Assembly (NCBI GenBank): GCA_964407165.1
Contig: CAYOUJ010000041.1
Location: 1 to 21,905, forward strand
Length of the DNA stretch: 21,905 bases
Reading direction: 5' to 3'
Origin: CAZPKH01 sp964407165
GTDB lineage: Bacteria > Bacteroidota > Bacteroidia > Bacteroidales > Muribaculaceae
A program made the translations under genes and the position numbers. Positions 13,429 through 20,034 of this stretch are shown piece after piece. A model generated the notes under the pieces. That model was not told the DNA's origin and searched no databases. It saw nothing but the letters and a program-made list of their open reading frames with translations. Numbering within the stretch: position 1 is the stretch's first letter; every line of letters starts with the position of its first letter.

Positions 13429-13941
13429 TTATTCGGGTTCCGGGGAGTAGCGGAGGTGGTTGAGGGCGCGCAGGACGTTGCACAGTGTGCGGCTCCAGTA
13501 GCTGCAGAAGTCGGCGCGGACGGCGTAGAGTATGCCGGGGATGAGGTCGGTGGGGGCCTCTCGGACCATCTCGGTGAAGTTGTAGAGCACCTGGAAGATG
13601 TCGGCGAGCTGCTCGGCGATGCTGGCGGAGATGGGGGTGTCGGAATATTTCATGTCTTCCTCGAAGACTTCGAGGTAGACGTCGTCGGGGCCCATGAGCT
13701 GCTCGATGGCGAGACGTATGGCGTCGTAATACTCCTCCTCGAGCGCCGGGGTGATGTATGTGTCTTCCTCGTCGGGGGAGGTCAGCTCGACGGTGAGGTC
13801 GGTGGCGCTGATATACAGGCGGGGGAGCAGCCGCAGCATGGCGGCTATGAAGTCAGTACGCTCGGTCTCGCGGGCGCTCTCGAGTGCCCGGCAGTATTCG
13901 TTGCACAGTGCAATGAAGGCGAGAGAGTTATTATTTAACAT
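13429..13941 (-). CDS. DUF5063-type hypothetical protein
   Basis: 170-aa acidic, probably all-helical cytoplasmic protein (ALCNEYCRALESA..., EEEYYDAIRLAIEQLMGPDDVYLEVFEEDM..., SIAEQLADIFQVLYNFTEMVRE, FCSYWSRTLCNVLRALNHLR). I recognise it as the conserved Bacteroidetes family annotated DUF5063, whose function is unknown. It follows nadD, and its ATG at 13941 is 22 bases after the nadD stop. No signal peptide or membrane segment is seen. Confidence 0.75.
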   Translation of the reverse strand: MLNNNSLAFIALCNEYCRALESARETERTDFIAAMLRLLPRLYISATDLTVELTSPDEEDTYITPALEEEYYDAIRLAIEQLMGPDDVYLEVFEEDMKYSDTPISASIAEQLADIFQVLYNFTEMVREAPTDLIPGILYAVRADFCSYWSRTLCNVLRALNHLRYSPEPE

Positions 13942-13980
13942 TTTAGCGGTTAGTGTTTAGTGATTAGTGATTAGTGATTT
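13942..13980. repeat. One-armed TGATTAG heptamer array at the nadD 3' end
   Basis: Tandem TTAGTGA/TGATTAG units cover the gap between nadD and the DUF5063 gene, and the stop codon of nadD (13964) plus its last residues (ITNH) are encoded by the repeat. Related two-armed arrays flank the same gene on its other side (14561-14653). Confidence 0.8.
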
Positions 13981-14554
13981 TTGTGTAGAGTTGGCGTTGG
14001 GCGATGTAGTCGGCGACAGGGGCGGGGACAAACCAGTGGACGTCGCGGCCTTGGGCGATGGCGCGGCGGATGTCGGTGGAGGAGATGCCGATGATGGGCG
14101 CGTCGACGAGGCGCACGCGCGGGGGGAGGGCAGAGGTGTCGACGGGGTAGCCCTGGCGGGGGTATACGATGACGTCGAAGTCGCGGAGGATGGTCTCGTG
14201 GTCGCGCCAGCGGTCGAAGATGGCCCAGTTGTCGGCGCCGATGATGAGGGTGAACTCGTCGTTGGGGCGTTCCTGTTGGAGTCGCCGCAGGGTGTCGATG
14301 GTGTAAGAGGGTCGTGGCATCTCCATCTCGACGGTGCACGGCTCGAGGCCGCAGTCGTAGGCGAAGGCGCCCAAGGCGGTCATGGCCATGCGGTCGATGT
14401 CGGTGGAGTGACGCGGCCCCGGCTTCAGCGGGTTGTCGGGGCTGATGACCAGGAGCACCTTGTCGAGCTGCGCCTCCTGGCGTATGAAGCTTGCCACCAT
14501 AAGGTGGCCGGTGTGTATGGGGTCGAAGGACCCGCCCATTATGCCGACTCTCAT
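13964..14554 (-). CDS. nadD: Nicotinate-nucleotide adenylyltransferase
   Basis: 196 aa. It joins ATP and nicotinate mononucleotide to give deamido-NAD in NAD synthesis. The nucleotidyltransferase motif GSFDPIHTGH (residues 8-17) and the late ISSTDIR motif are both present, with the family's GADNW (IIGADNWAIFDRW) in the middle. Length is normal. The start ATG at 14554 gives the family's usual MRVGIMGGSFDP. The C-terminal tail KITNH is read from the heptamer repeat array, so the ancestral stop may have been lost or moved. It lies between gmk and DUF5063. Confidence 0.95.
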   Translation of the reverse strand: MRVGIMGGSFDPIHTGHLMVASFIRQEAQLDKVLLVISPDNPLKPGPRHSTDIDRMAMTALGAFAYDCGLEPCTVEMEMPRPSYTIDTLRRLQQERPNDEFTLIIGADNWAIFDRWRDHETILRDFDVIVYPRQGYPVDTSALPPRVRLVDAPIIGISSTDIRRAIAQGRDVHWFVPAPVADYIAQRQLYTKITNH

Positions 14555-14560
14555 TTCTTT

Positions 14561-14653
14561 TAGTGATTAGTGGTTAGTGATTAGTGATTAGCGATTAGCG
14601 GTCAGCAACCTTTTTTCCCGGATGGCACTAATCACTAATCACTAAACACTAAG
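14561..14653. repeat. Inverted TGATTAG heptamer array between gmk and nadD
   Basis: The left arm (14561-14600, TAGTGATTAG-type units, partly decayed) faces a right arm (14627-14653, CACTAATCACTAATCACTAA). The spacer contains TTTTTTCCCGGATGGCA; the CCGGATGGCA part is shared with the array at 2824-2884. The gmk stop codon (14642-14644) lies inside the right arm. Confidence 0.8.
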
Positions 14654-15217
14654 GAAGTTGTCGATAATGGCGGCGACGTCGCCGATGGCGCGGGAGAGGT
14701 TGTCGTTGACTACGCGGTGGTCGTAGCCCTCGGCGAATGTCATCTCATAGCGGGCCTTGTCGACGCGCTTGGCTATCTCTTCGGGGGTGTCGGTGGCGCG
14801 TGTCTCAAGCCGCTGGCGCAGAGTGTCGATGCTCGGGGGCTCGATGAAGATGCTGACGGCGCGGTTGCCGAACTGGCGCTTGACGTTGACGCCTCCCTTG
14901 ACGTCGATGTCGAGGATGACGTTGTGGCCGTCACCCAGCAGGCGGTTTACCTCGCTCTTGAGGGTGCCGTAGAAGCGGCCGGGGTATACCTGCTCGTATT
15001 CGACGAAGGCGCCGTCGTGTATGCGGGCGTTAAACTCGTCGTCGGTGAGGAAGTGATAGTCGACGCCGTTGACCTCGCCGCGCCGTGGCGGCCGGTTGGT
15101 GGCGGAGACGGAGAAACGCAGGTCGCGCTGATGCTGCAGGTCGGCCATGATGGCGCCGATGATGGTTGACTTGCCGCACCCCGAAGGGGCTGATATTATG
15201 ATGATTTTGCCGGCCAT
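14642..15217 (-). CDS. gmk: Guanylate kinase
   Basis: 191 aa. It phosphorylates GMP to GDP with ATP. The P-loop is SAPSGCGKST (residues 9-18). The GMP-binding region is SVSATNRPPRRGEVNGVDYHF with FVEYEQVYPGRFYGT, and the lid and core are ILDIDVKGGVNVKR and RLETRATDTPEEIAKRV. All conserved elements are intact and the length is normal. The ending NFLSV runs into the heptamer array. The order yicC-gmk-nadD is common in Bacteroidetes. Confidence 0.96.
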   Translation of the reverse strand: MAGKIIIISAPSGCGKSTIIGAIMADLQHQRDLRFSVSATNRPPRRGEVNGVDYHFLTDDEFNARIHDGAFVEYEQVYPGRFYGTLKSEVNRLLGDGHNVILDIDVKGGVNVKRQFGNRAVSIFIEPPSIDTLRQRLETRATDTPEEIAKRVDKARYEMTFAEGYDHRVVNDNLSRAIGDVAAIIDNFLSV

Positions 15218-15297
15218 TGGATTTTAAGTCGATTATAGTCGATGATAATCGAGATTATCGATAGACAATCGATGATTATCGATTTTCCCGAAAAAGA
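15218..15297. repeat. AT-rich gap with ATTATCGAT-type repeats between yicC and gmk
   Basis: The 80-bp spacer holds interspersed direct and inverted copies of CGATTAT/ATAATCG (for example GTCGATGATAATCG and CAATCGATGATTATCG), able to fold into a hairpin. It is not the TGATTAG unit but has the same style. No gene is seen. Confidence 0.65.
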
Positions 15298-16173
15298 TTA
15301 CATTGCGTTGAGCACCTGCTCTTTGATCTGCTCAAGCTCGTCTTTCATCTTCACCACCAGGCGCTGCATCTCGGCCTGGTTGCTCTTGGAGCCTAGGGTG
15401 TTGATCTCGCGGCCCATCTCCTGGCTGATGAACCCGAGCTTCTTGCCCTGGCCGTGGCGCCCGTTCATGGTCTCGATGAAGTAGCTCAGGTGGTTGGCGA
15501 GGCGCTGTTTCTCCTCGTTGATGTCGAGCTTCTCGATATAGAATATCATCTCCTGCTCCAGCCGCCCGCGGTCATACTCCACCTGGGGTATCTTGCAGAG
15601 CTGGTCGGTGATGCGCGTGCGTATCTTGGTGACGCGCTCCTGCTCGTATCGCGGCACCTGGTCGAGCAGGTCGGAGATACGGCGGATGCGCTCGGCAAAG
15701 AACTCCTCGAGCTTGAGCCCCTCCTGCCGGCGGAAGGCCATGAGCTGGTCCACGGCCTCGTCGGTGCACCGCAGCAGGGCCTCCTTCTCCTGGTCGTTCA
15801 CCTCGGGGGCGGCATCGTTGCGGTAGATGTCGGGGAAGTGAAGGAGCGTCTGGTACCAGTCGGCAGGCTCCGGCAGCCCCAGCGCCTCGCGCATTGCCTC
15901 GACCTGGGCCTTGTAGTTGCGCAACAGCTCGATGTTGAGTGTCGCGAGGGTGTCGGGCACCGCCGACTCGGCGTAGACGGCCACCTCAACCTTGCCGCGC
16001 TCGAGGCGCGCGGCGATGTGGTTGCGCACGTCTATCTCCACGCTGCGGTAGGCGCCGGGGGCGCGAACGGTGATGTCGAGCTGCTTGCTGTTGAGGCTCT
16101 TGAGCTCGACGGTAATCTTCTTGGTGGATGTCGCTACGACAGATTTGCCGAAGCCGGTCATCGAAAGTATCAT
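15298..16173 (-). CDS. yicC: YicC/YloC-family protein (endoribonuclease)
   Basis: 291-aa YicC family protein; E. coli YicC is reported as an endoribonuclease. The N-terminal MILSMTGFGKSV and ELKSLNSKQLD are the family's signature. The C-terminal DUF1732-like half has EKLDINEEKQRLANHLSYF and the ending GKKLGFISQEMGREINTLGSKSN. The start is set at 16173 because the family begins MI.SMTGFG; the open frame extends eight residues further up. A divergent promoter region (16174-16253) separates it from the lipoprotein gene. Confidence 0.93.
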   Translation of the reverse strand: MILSMTGFGKSVVATSTKKITVELKSLNSKQLDITVRAPGAYRSVEIDVRNHIAARLERGKVEVAVYAESAVPDTLATLNIELLRNYKAQVEAMREALGLPEPADWYQTLLHFPDIYRNDAAPEVNDQEKEALLRCTDEAVDQLMAFRRQEGLKLEEFFAERIRRISDLLDQVPRYEQERVTKIRTRITDQLCKIPQVEYDRGRLEQEMIFYIEKLDINEEKQRLANHLSYFIETMNGRHGQGKKLGFISQEMGREINTLGSKSNQAEMQRLVVKMKDELEQIKEQVLNAM

Positions 16174-16194
16174 GGTTTGCGTTTTAAAGTCCCA

Positions 16195-16202
16195 CAAAAT
16201 TA
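16195..16202 (-). promoter_or_regulatory. -7 element for yicC
   Basis: The minus-strand TAATTTTG fits TAnnTTTG, 22 bases before the ATG. A convincing -33 TTG was not seen at the expected spacing. Confidence 0.45.
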
Positions 16203-16223
16203 CTAATTTCGGCGGAAAATGTG

Positions 16224-16231
16224 TATCTTTG
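16224..16231 (+). promoter_or_regulatory. -7 element for the lipoprotein-tsaB operon
   Basis: TATCTTTG fits TAnnTTTG and lies 22 bases before ATG 16254. It is divergent from and close to the yicC element, so the two promoters share about 30 bp. Confidence 0.55.
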
Positions 16232-16253
16232 CGGCATAAAATTTTTCAACAAA

Positions 16254-16760
16254 ATGAAACACGCATACTTTACCCTCCTTTTTGTGGCTGTGACTCTGAT
16301 AGTTGCAGGCTGCAACAGTGGCAAGAGCTCGTCGACATCGGCCACCGCCACTTCGCGCACACAAACCATGAAAGCTCGTGCCTACCGCACCAACAACCGT
16401 GACTATATTAATAATGTGTGGGTGCGTCTGAGCGACGACGGCAAGTCGGTGGTCTGGCGCCCCGAGGCTAATGCCGTCGACTCTGCCACAGCCCCCGTGA
16501 AGATACGCAACGGCTACGCCATCGACCGCTGGGACATCTCCCCTGAGGTGGTGTTCACCAAGTGGACCTACGAGCAGTATGGCAAGATGGCCAAGACGCC
16601 CTCTGACTTGCAGATAATCAACGCTGTGGTCCCCGGGGTCTATGTCAGCGAGATAGTTGAGCTGCCGATGGGCCAGTTCAATGCCCTGATGCATCCGGCT
16701 GCCGTCGACTCGCTGCTTCTGGCCGATCCCTCGTCCAAGCGTGTGATATTCAAGAAATAG
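16254..16760 (+). CDS. Small lipoprotein of unknown function
   Basis: 168 aa with a type II signal peptide MKHAYFTLLFVAVTLIVAGC and a Ser/Thr-rich linker after the lipidated cysteine. The mature part (NVWVRLSDDGKSVVWRPEAN..., GYAIDRWDISPEVVFTKWTYEQYG, ELPMGQFNALMHPAAVDSLL) is a mixed alpha/beta domain that I do not recognise. The start ATG at 16254 is preferred to the GTG at 16221 because it begins the signal peptide and lies downstream of the -7 element. Its stop is one base from the tsaB start, so they form one transcript, a link that may be incidental. Confidence 0.8.
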   Translation: MKHAYFTLLFVAVTLIVAGCNSGKSSSTSATATSRTQTMKARAYRTNNRDYINNVWVRLSDDGKSVVWRPEANAVDSATAPVKIRNGYAIDRWDISPEVVFTKWTYEQYGKMAKTPSDLQIINAVVPGVYVSEIVELPMGQFNALMHPAAVDSLLLADPSSKRVIFKK

Positions 16761-16761
16761 A

Positions 16762-17505
16762 ATGGCTGTAATACTCAACATCGACACATCGACCACGACC
16801 TGCTCGGCAGCATTGTGCATGGACGGCATGATACTGTGCCACCGCGAGGACTTCGGCGGGCGCAACCATGCCACGCTCATCAGCGACTATATCAAGGACT
16901 GTCTCGACCATCTCGACAAGCATGAAATGCGCCTCGACGCGGTGGCTGTGAGCCTCGGCCCGGGGAGTTACACGGGGCTGCGCATCGGGCTGTCGGAGGC
17001 CAAGGGACTTGCCTACGCCCTCGACGTGCCGCTCATCGGCGTCGACACCCTCAAGCTGCTGGCGACGGGGGCCATGTTCAAGGTCGACATCGACCCTGAC
17101 AGCCTCATCGCGCCCATGATAGATGCGCGGCGCATGGAGGTGTACACGGCAGTGTATACCCTCGGTCTGGAGACGCTTATGGGGCCCCGGCCGCTGATCC
17201 TTGACGAGGGCAGCTATGGCGAGTGGCTCGACGCCGGGCGCGAGGTGTACTTTGTTGGTGACGGTGTTGAGAAAGCAGCCACGGTGCTCCAGAAGCCCGC
17301 GGCGCGCTTCATCCACGGGCTGGTGCCGCTGGCCACCGACATGATGGCACTTAGCGAGGGGGCCTACGGGCGCCGTGAGTTCCTTGACCTGGCGTACTCC
17401 ACCCCCCAATACCTCAAGGAGTTCCAGGCCACCAAGCCTCGCAATCCCCTCTTTGGAAGCGACGTGCCCTCGCGTCGCTCTCCCCGCCTTGGCCGCCAGC
17501 CCTGA
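16762..17505 (+). CDS. tsaB: tRNA threonylcarbamoyladenosine synthesis protein TsaB
   Basis: Inactive ASKHA-fold partner of TsaD, needed for the t6A modification of ANN-decoding tRNAs. Family marks are ILNIDTSTTTCSAAL at the N-terminus and VSLGPGSYTGLRIGLSEAKGLAYAL. The family normally ends soon after YLKEFQATKP. Here the frame continues NPLFGSDVPSRRSPRLGRQP, encoded by a copy of the GC palindrome family (from about 17453), before TGA at 17503-17505. The tail is therefore repeat-derived and probably tolerated. Catalytic loss is not implied, since TsaB acts as a scaffold. Confidence 0.93.
   Translation: MAVILNIDTSTTTCSAALCMDGMILCHREDFGGRNHATLISDYIKDCLDHLDKHEMRLDAVAVSLGPGSYTGLRIGLSEAKGLAYALDVPLIGVDTLKLLATGAMFKVDIDPDSLIAPMIDARRMEVYTAVYTLGLETLMGPRPLILDEGSYGEWLDAGREVYFVGDGVEKAATVLQKPAARFIHGLVPLATDMMALSEGAYGRREFLDLAYSTPQYLKEFQATKPRNPLFGSDVPSRRSPRLGRQP
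17453..17500. repeat. GC palindrome fragment forming the 3' end of tsaB
   Basis: TTTGGAAGCGACGTGCCCTC followed by GCGTCGC and CCCCGCCTTGGCCGC matches the arm and centre of the repeats in the luxC-like gene (454-500, 1500-1545), about 16 kb away. It encodes the last residues of TsaB. Confidence 0.8.
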
Positions 17506-17568
17506 CTAATAAACCTCATTGAAATCGACCCCCTCGATAACCCCGAAACTAAAAACTAAAAACTAAAT

Positions 17569-17985
17569 ATGAGCTATCCTCCCAACTACAACCCCAACCA
17601 GCAGCCTCCCTACGGGCAGCAGCCTCCCTACGGGCAGCAGCCTCCCTACGGGCAGCCTTACTACCAGGGCTACAACCCTTACCAGCAGGGCTACAACCCC
17701 GCATACGGCAGCCCGCAGTGGCAGGCAAACGACATCTTTGCCTCCGGCCCCGAGGGTAAGAGCCGCGGCGTGGCCGCACTGCTCGCCCTTTTCCTCGGTA
17801 GCCTGGGCATACACCTCTTCTATTGCGGCAAGACCGCCGGCGGTGTCATCCTCCTCGTCCTTACCCTCGTCACATGCGGCATCGCTTCCATTGTCGCCTT
17901 CATCCAGGCCATCATGCTCTTCTGCATGTCCAACCAGGAGTTCCGCCAGAAATACATCCTCTCCAACTCCACCATCCCCTTCTAA
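17569..17985 (+). CDS. TM2-domain membrane protein with Pro-Tyr-Gly-Gln repeats
   Basis: 138 aa. The N-terminal third is low complexity with three PPYGQQ-type repeats (residues about 13-28) and YQQGYNP repeats. The C-terminal part is a TM2 domain (PF05154 type): KSRGVAALLALFLGSLGIHLFYCGKTAGG, a turn, and VILLVLTLVTCGIASIVAFIQAIMLF, giving two membrane helices with the GxHxFY-like turn. The function of such proteins in bacteria is not established. The gene stands alone after tsaB (63 bases, including AACTAAA repeats ahead of the ATG) and converges with the CotH-like gene. Confidence 0.88.
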   Translation: MSYPPNYNPNQQPPYGQQPPYGQQPPYGQPYYQGYNPYQQGYNPAYGSPQWQANDIFASGPEGKSRGVAALLALFLGSLGIHLFYCGKTAGGVILLVLTLVTCGIASIVAFIQAIMLFCMSNQEFRQKYILSNSTIPF

Positions 17986-18003
17986 ACTCACAGCTCTCTT
18001 TAG

Positions 18004-18054
18004 CCGATTAGCCGGTTACCCGATTGATTTTTAATCGGGTAACCGGCTAATCGG
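18004..18054. terminator. Perfect 22-bp inverted repeat between convergent genes
   Basis: Arms 18004-18025 (CCGATTAGCCGGTTACCCGA..) and 18033-18054 pair perfectly around a 7-base loop GATTTTT. It lies between the ends of the TM2 gene and the CotH-like gene, so it can serve both strands as a terminator. Confidence 0.75.
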
Positions 18055-18061
18055 ATAAAGT

Positions 18062-18069
18062 GGGGGGGG
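18062..18069. repeat. G8 tract just after the CotH-like stop codon
   Basis: Eight G on the plus strand lie three bases downstream of the stop codon of the minus-strand CotH-like gene. The placement resembles the G9 tract after the DUF5063 gene. Confidence 0.7.
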
Positions 18070-18072
18070 ATG

Positions 18073-19473
18073 TCAATACAGCCCATGGCGCGGGGCCGTG
18101 CGCATGTAGCGGAGGCGTTCCTCCATCCATGTGCGCAATATCTTGTAATTATCGTCGAACGTCTCCGTGCTGACACACATCGGGAGGATGGTGGCCTGCG
18201 GGTAAAGTTCGCCGTTCTGGTAGGCCGACACGCGTATCTGTGCCGCGTAGTCGTCGATGTAGTCCATCAGCGCCTGTGAGCAGTGTGTGTCGAAATATTC
18301 CCAGCGCTCGTTGAAGACCTCCATAAACCCCGGGGAGTCGACCACGGCGGTGAAGAAGTCGTTGGCGGTCGACTCGGCGGTGAGCAGCGGGTTTTCGTAA
18401 CAGTCGGGGTATTCGCCGGTGTGGAAGGTGAACGACCAGTCGAAGTCCCAGACCGGGCCGAAATGGTATTTGTCCGTCAGTGAGGTCTTGTACATGAACT
18501 GGCTCTTGGGGTTGATAATCTCGTAGTTGAGCGACAGCACGTAGACTATCATGTAGTTTGCGGCGCTCTCGAGGTCGATGATCGAGCCGAGCGAGTCGCC
18601 GGCGGCCACGGCGCGCTCCATGGCCTCGAAGTCGGCCTGCCACTTGGCCAGGTAGGCCTGTGCATCGGCTGTATAGTCAAACAGCTCGGTGAGGTCGGGG
18701 GCGTTGACCATGACGGGGAGGGAGTAAATGGGGGTGGTGAACTTGAAGTCCTCGTCATAGTTCATGTCTATCTCGAAGAGCATGCCGGTATTCTCGTCGA
18801 TGTCGACGCTGCCGGCGTTGATGCCAATCTTCTCCGAGAGCATGTAAGAGCCGTGATAGTCGTCATTTATCCAGAGGTTTACGGGCACGGAGTGGTTGGT
18901 GTATGGCATACCGAGGAGCTGGGCGGCCTTGAAGGCGATGGCATTATGCATCAGGCAGTTGTCGATATAGTTGGCTATGAGGGTGTAGCTCTTGGCCTTT
19001 GTGAGGCCGGTTATGGAGGTCTTCTTGTCGAACTTTAGCCGGTATGGGCGCTTGGGAAATCCCCATGAGGTGTTGCCGCGTCCCTTGATTTTGACCGCGG
19101 TAGGGGAGAGGGCGGCCATGTCGCCCTCGGGAACGATGGTGATGGTGGCGTTGAGGTATTCCGTCTTGCTCTCGACAGCCGCCCCCCACTCGGTGTAGAT
19201 GTAGACCGAGGGGATATTAGATCCCACCTCAACATCGGTGACGGAGGAGAGGGGGAGGGTAGTGGTGGCGCCGTCGGCGGTGTTGATCGTCAGCGAGTTG
19301 CACGTGCCGCCGCTGTCAGGGTGGGTGATGCTGACGATGCTGTCGCAGGGGTTGGCGCGCACGCGCAATATGCTGTCGGTGTCGAGGAAGAAGGCGTTGA
19401 TCCACGGTCGCGAGGCCTTGGCCGAAGCGACACACAATATTATTAATATAGTGGCGGCGATTACTTTGCGCAT
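18073..19473 (-). CDS. CotH-like exported kinase-fold protein
   Basis: 466 aa with an N-terminal signal peptide (MRKVIAATILIILCVASAKA), then a beta-rich stretch, then a CotH kinase domain (PF08757 type): IKGRGNTSWGFPKRPYRLKFDKK, HNAIAFKAAQLLGMPYTNHSVPVNLWIND, SYMLSEKIG, and the metal-binding GPVWDFDWSF. CotH enzymes phosphorylate secreted or cell-surface proteins; whether this one does is inferred. The start at 19473 is chosen by the signal peptide; the longer open frame up to 19716 is a shadow of the neighbour. It overlaps the upstream exported protein gene by 13 nt. The stop is at 18073. Confidence 0.85.
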   Translation of the reverse strand: MRKVIAATILIILCVASAKASRPWINAFFLDTDSILRVRANPCDSIVSITHPDSGGTCNSLTINTADGATTTLPLSSVTDVEVGSNIPSVYIYTEWGAAVESKTEYLNATITIVPEGDMAALSPTAVKIKGRGNTSWGFPKRPYRLKFDKKTSITGLTKAKSYTLIANYIDNCLMHNAIAFKAAQLLGMPYTNHSVPVNLWINDDYHGSYMLSEKIGINAGSVDIDENTGMLFEIDMNYDEDFKFTTPIYSLPVMVNAPDLTELFDYTADAQAYLAKWQADFEAMERAVAAGDSLGSIIDLESAANYMIVYVLSLNYEIINPKSQFMYKTSLTDKYHFGPVWDFDWSFTFHTGEYPDCYENPLLTAESTANDFFTAVVDSPGFMEVFNERWEYFDTHCSQALMDYIDDYAAQIRVSAYQNGELYPQATILPMCVSTETFDDNYKILRTWMEERLRYMRTAPRHGLY

Positions 19474-19925
19474 ATCTTGTAGGATGAATTCCCGACGGTG
19501 AGTATGTAGACGCCGGCGGCGGGGTATGTGTCGGGGAGGATGGTGAATTGGCCGGTTATGGTGTGCCGGAGGAGCGTGCGGCCGGACAAAGTGGACAAGG
19601 CGATGTTTGCCGGCTCGGTAATGCCGGTGACGGTGACGGCGCCGGAGGCTTCGAAGATGACCGTCGGTGGGTCGGTCGCGGTCAGCGGTGCAGACACGGA
19701 GGAGGCGTACCGCCATCGGCTTACCTGCTCGACGCTGAGGCTGACAGAGGGGTCGGACGACAGTGTGTAAACGCCGCCTTCGAAGGTGATGCGTGCCTCT
19801 GTGGCGAGGGCCAGGCGATGCTCGGTGCCGTCGGTGGTGGTGAGTATTACCTGATCGTAGCCGTTGGCGTGGGATGGTAGCCCCAAGGACAGGGTAGCCA
19901 CCAAGAGCAGGGTACGTATCTTCAT
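19461..19925 (-). CDS. Small exported protein with a sorting-domain-like C-terminus
   Basis: 154 aa. A signal peptide (MKIRTLLLVATLSLGLPSHA) is followed by a beta-rich domain (DQVILTTTDGTEHRLALATEARITFEGG...). The C-terminal segment ALSTLSGRTLLRHTITGQ...AAGVYILTVGNSSYKI resembles the type A C-terminal signal used by type IX secretion, or a related beta-sandwich. The start ATG 19925 is chosen over the TTG at 19937. It is co-transcribed with the CotH-like gene (13-nt overlap), so it may be a partner or substrate of it (inference). Confidence 0.72.
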   Translation of the reverse strand: MKIRTLLLVATLSLGLPSHANGYDQVILTTTDGTEHRLALATEARITFEGGVYTLSSDPSVSLSVEQVSRWRYASSVSAPLTATDPPTVIFEASGAVTVTGITEPANIALSTLSGRTLLRHTITGQFTILPDTYPAAGVYILTVGNSSYKICAK

Positions 19926-19972
19926 CAATAATTGCAATACTGTTGGTTAAGGGTATGGGGGCGCGAGAGTTT

Positions 19973-20013
19973 CAAAGGGCTTTAAGGCCGCCTTAAAGCC
20001 TTAAAGCCCTTTG
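19973..20013. terminator. Nested inverted repeat downstream of the OmpA/TPR gene
   Basis: CAAAGGGCTTTAA (19973-19985) pairs with TTAAAGCCCTTTG (20001-20013), and inside it a second palindrome GGCTTTAAGGC/GCCTTAAAGCC (19978-20000) can form an alternative stem. It lies just past the stop of the minus-strand lipoprotein gene, so it is probably its terminator. Confidence 0.65.
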
Positions 20014-20034
20014 TGTCGCTGGCTGTGGGGGCGG

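Noticed and set aside
18073..19716. A 547-aa CotH protein beginning at 19716
   Set aside because: The first 80 or so residues are an Arg/His-rich shadow of the neighbouring exported protein gene; a proper signal peptide begins at 19473.
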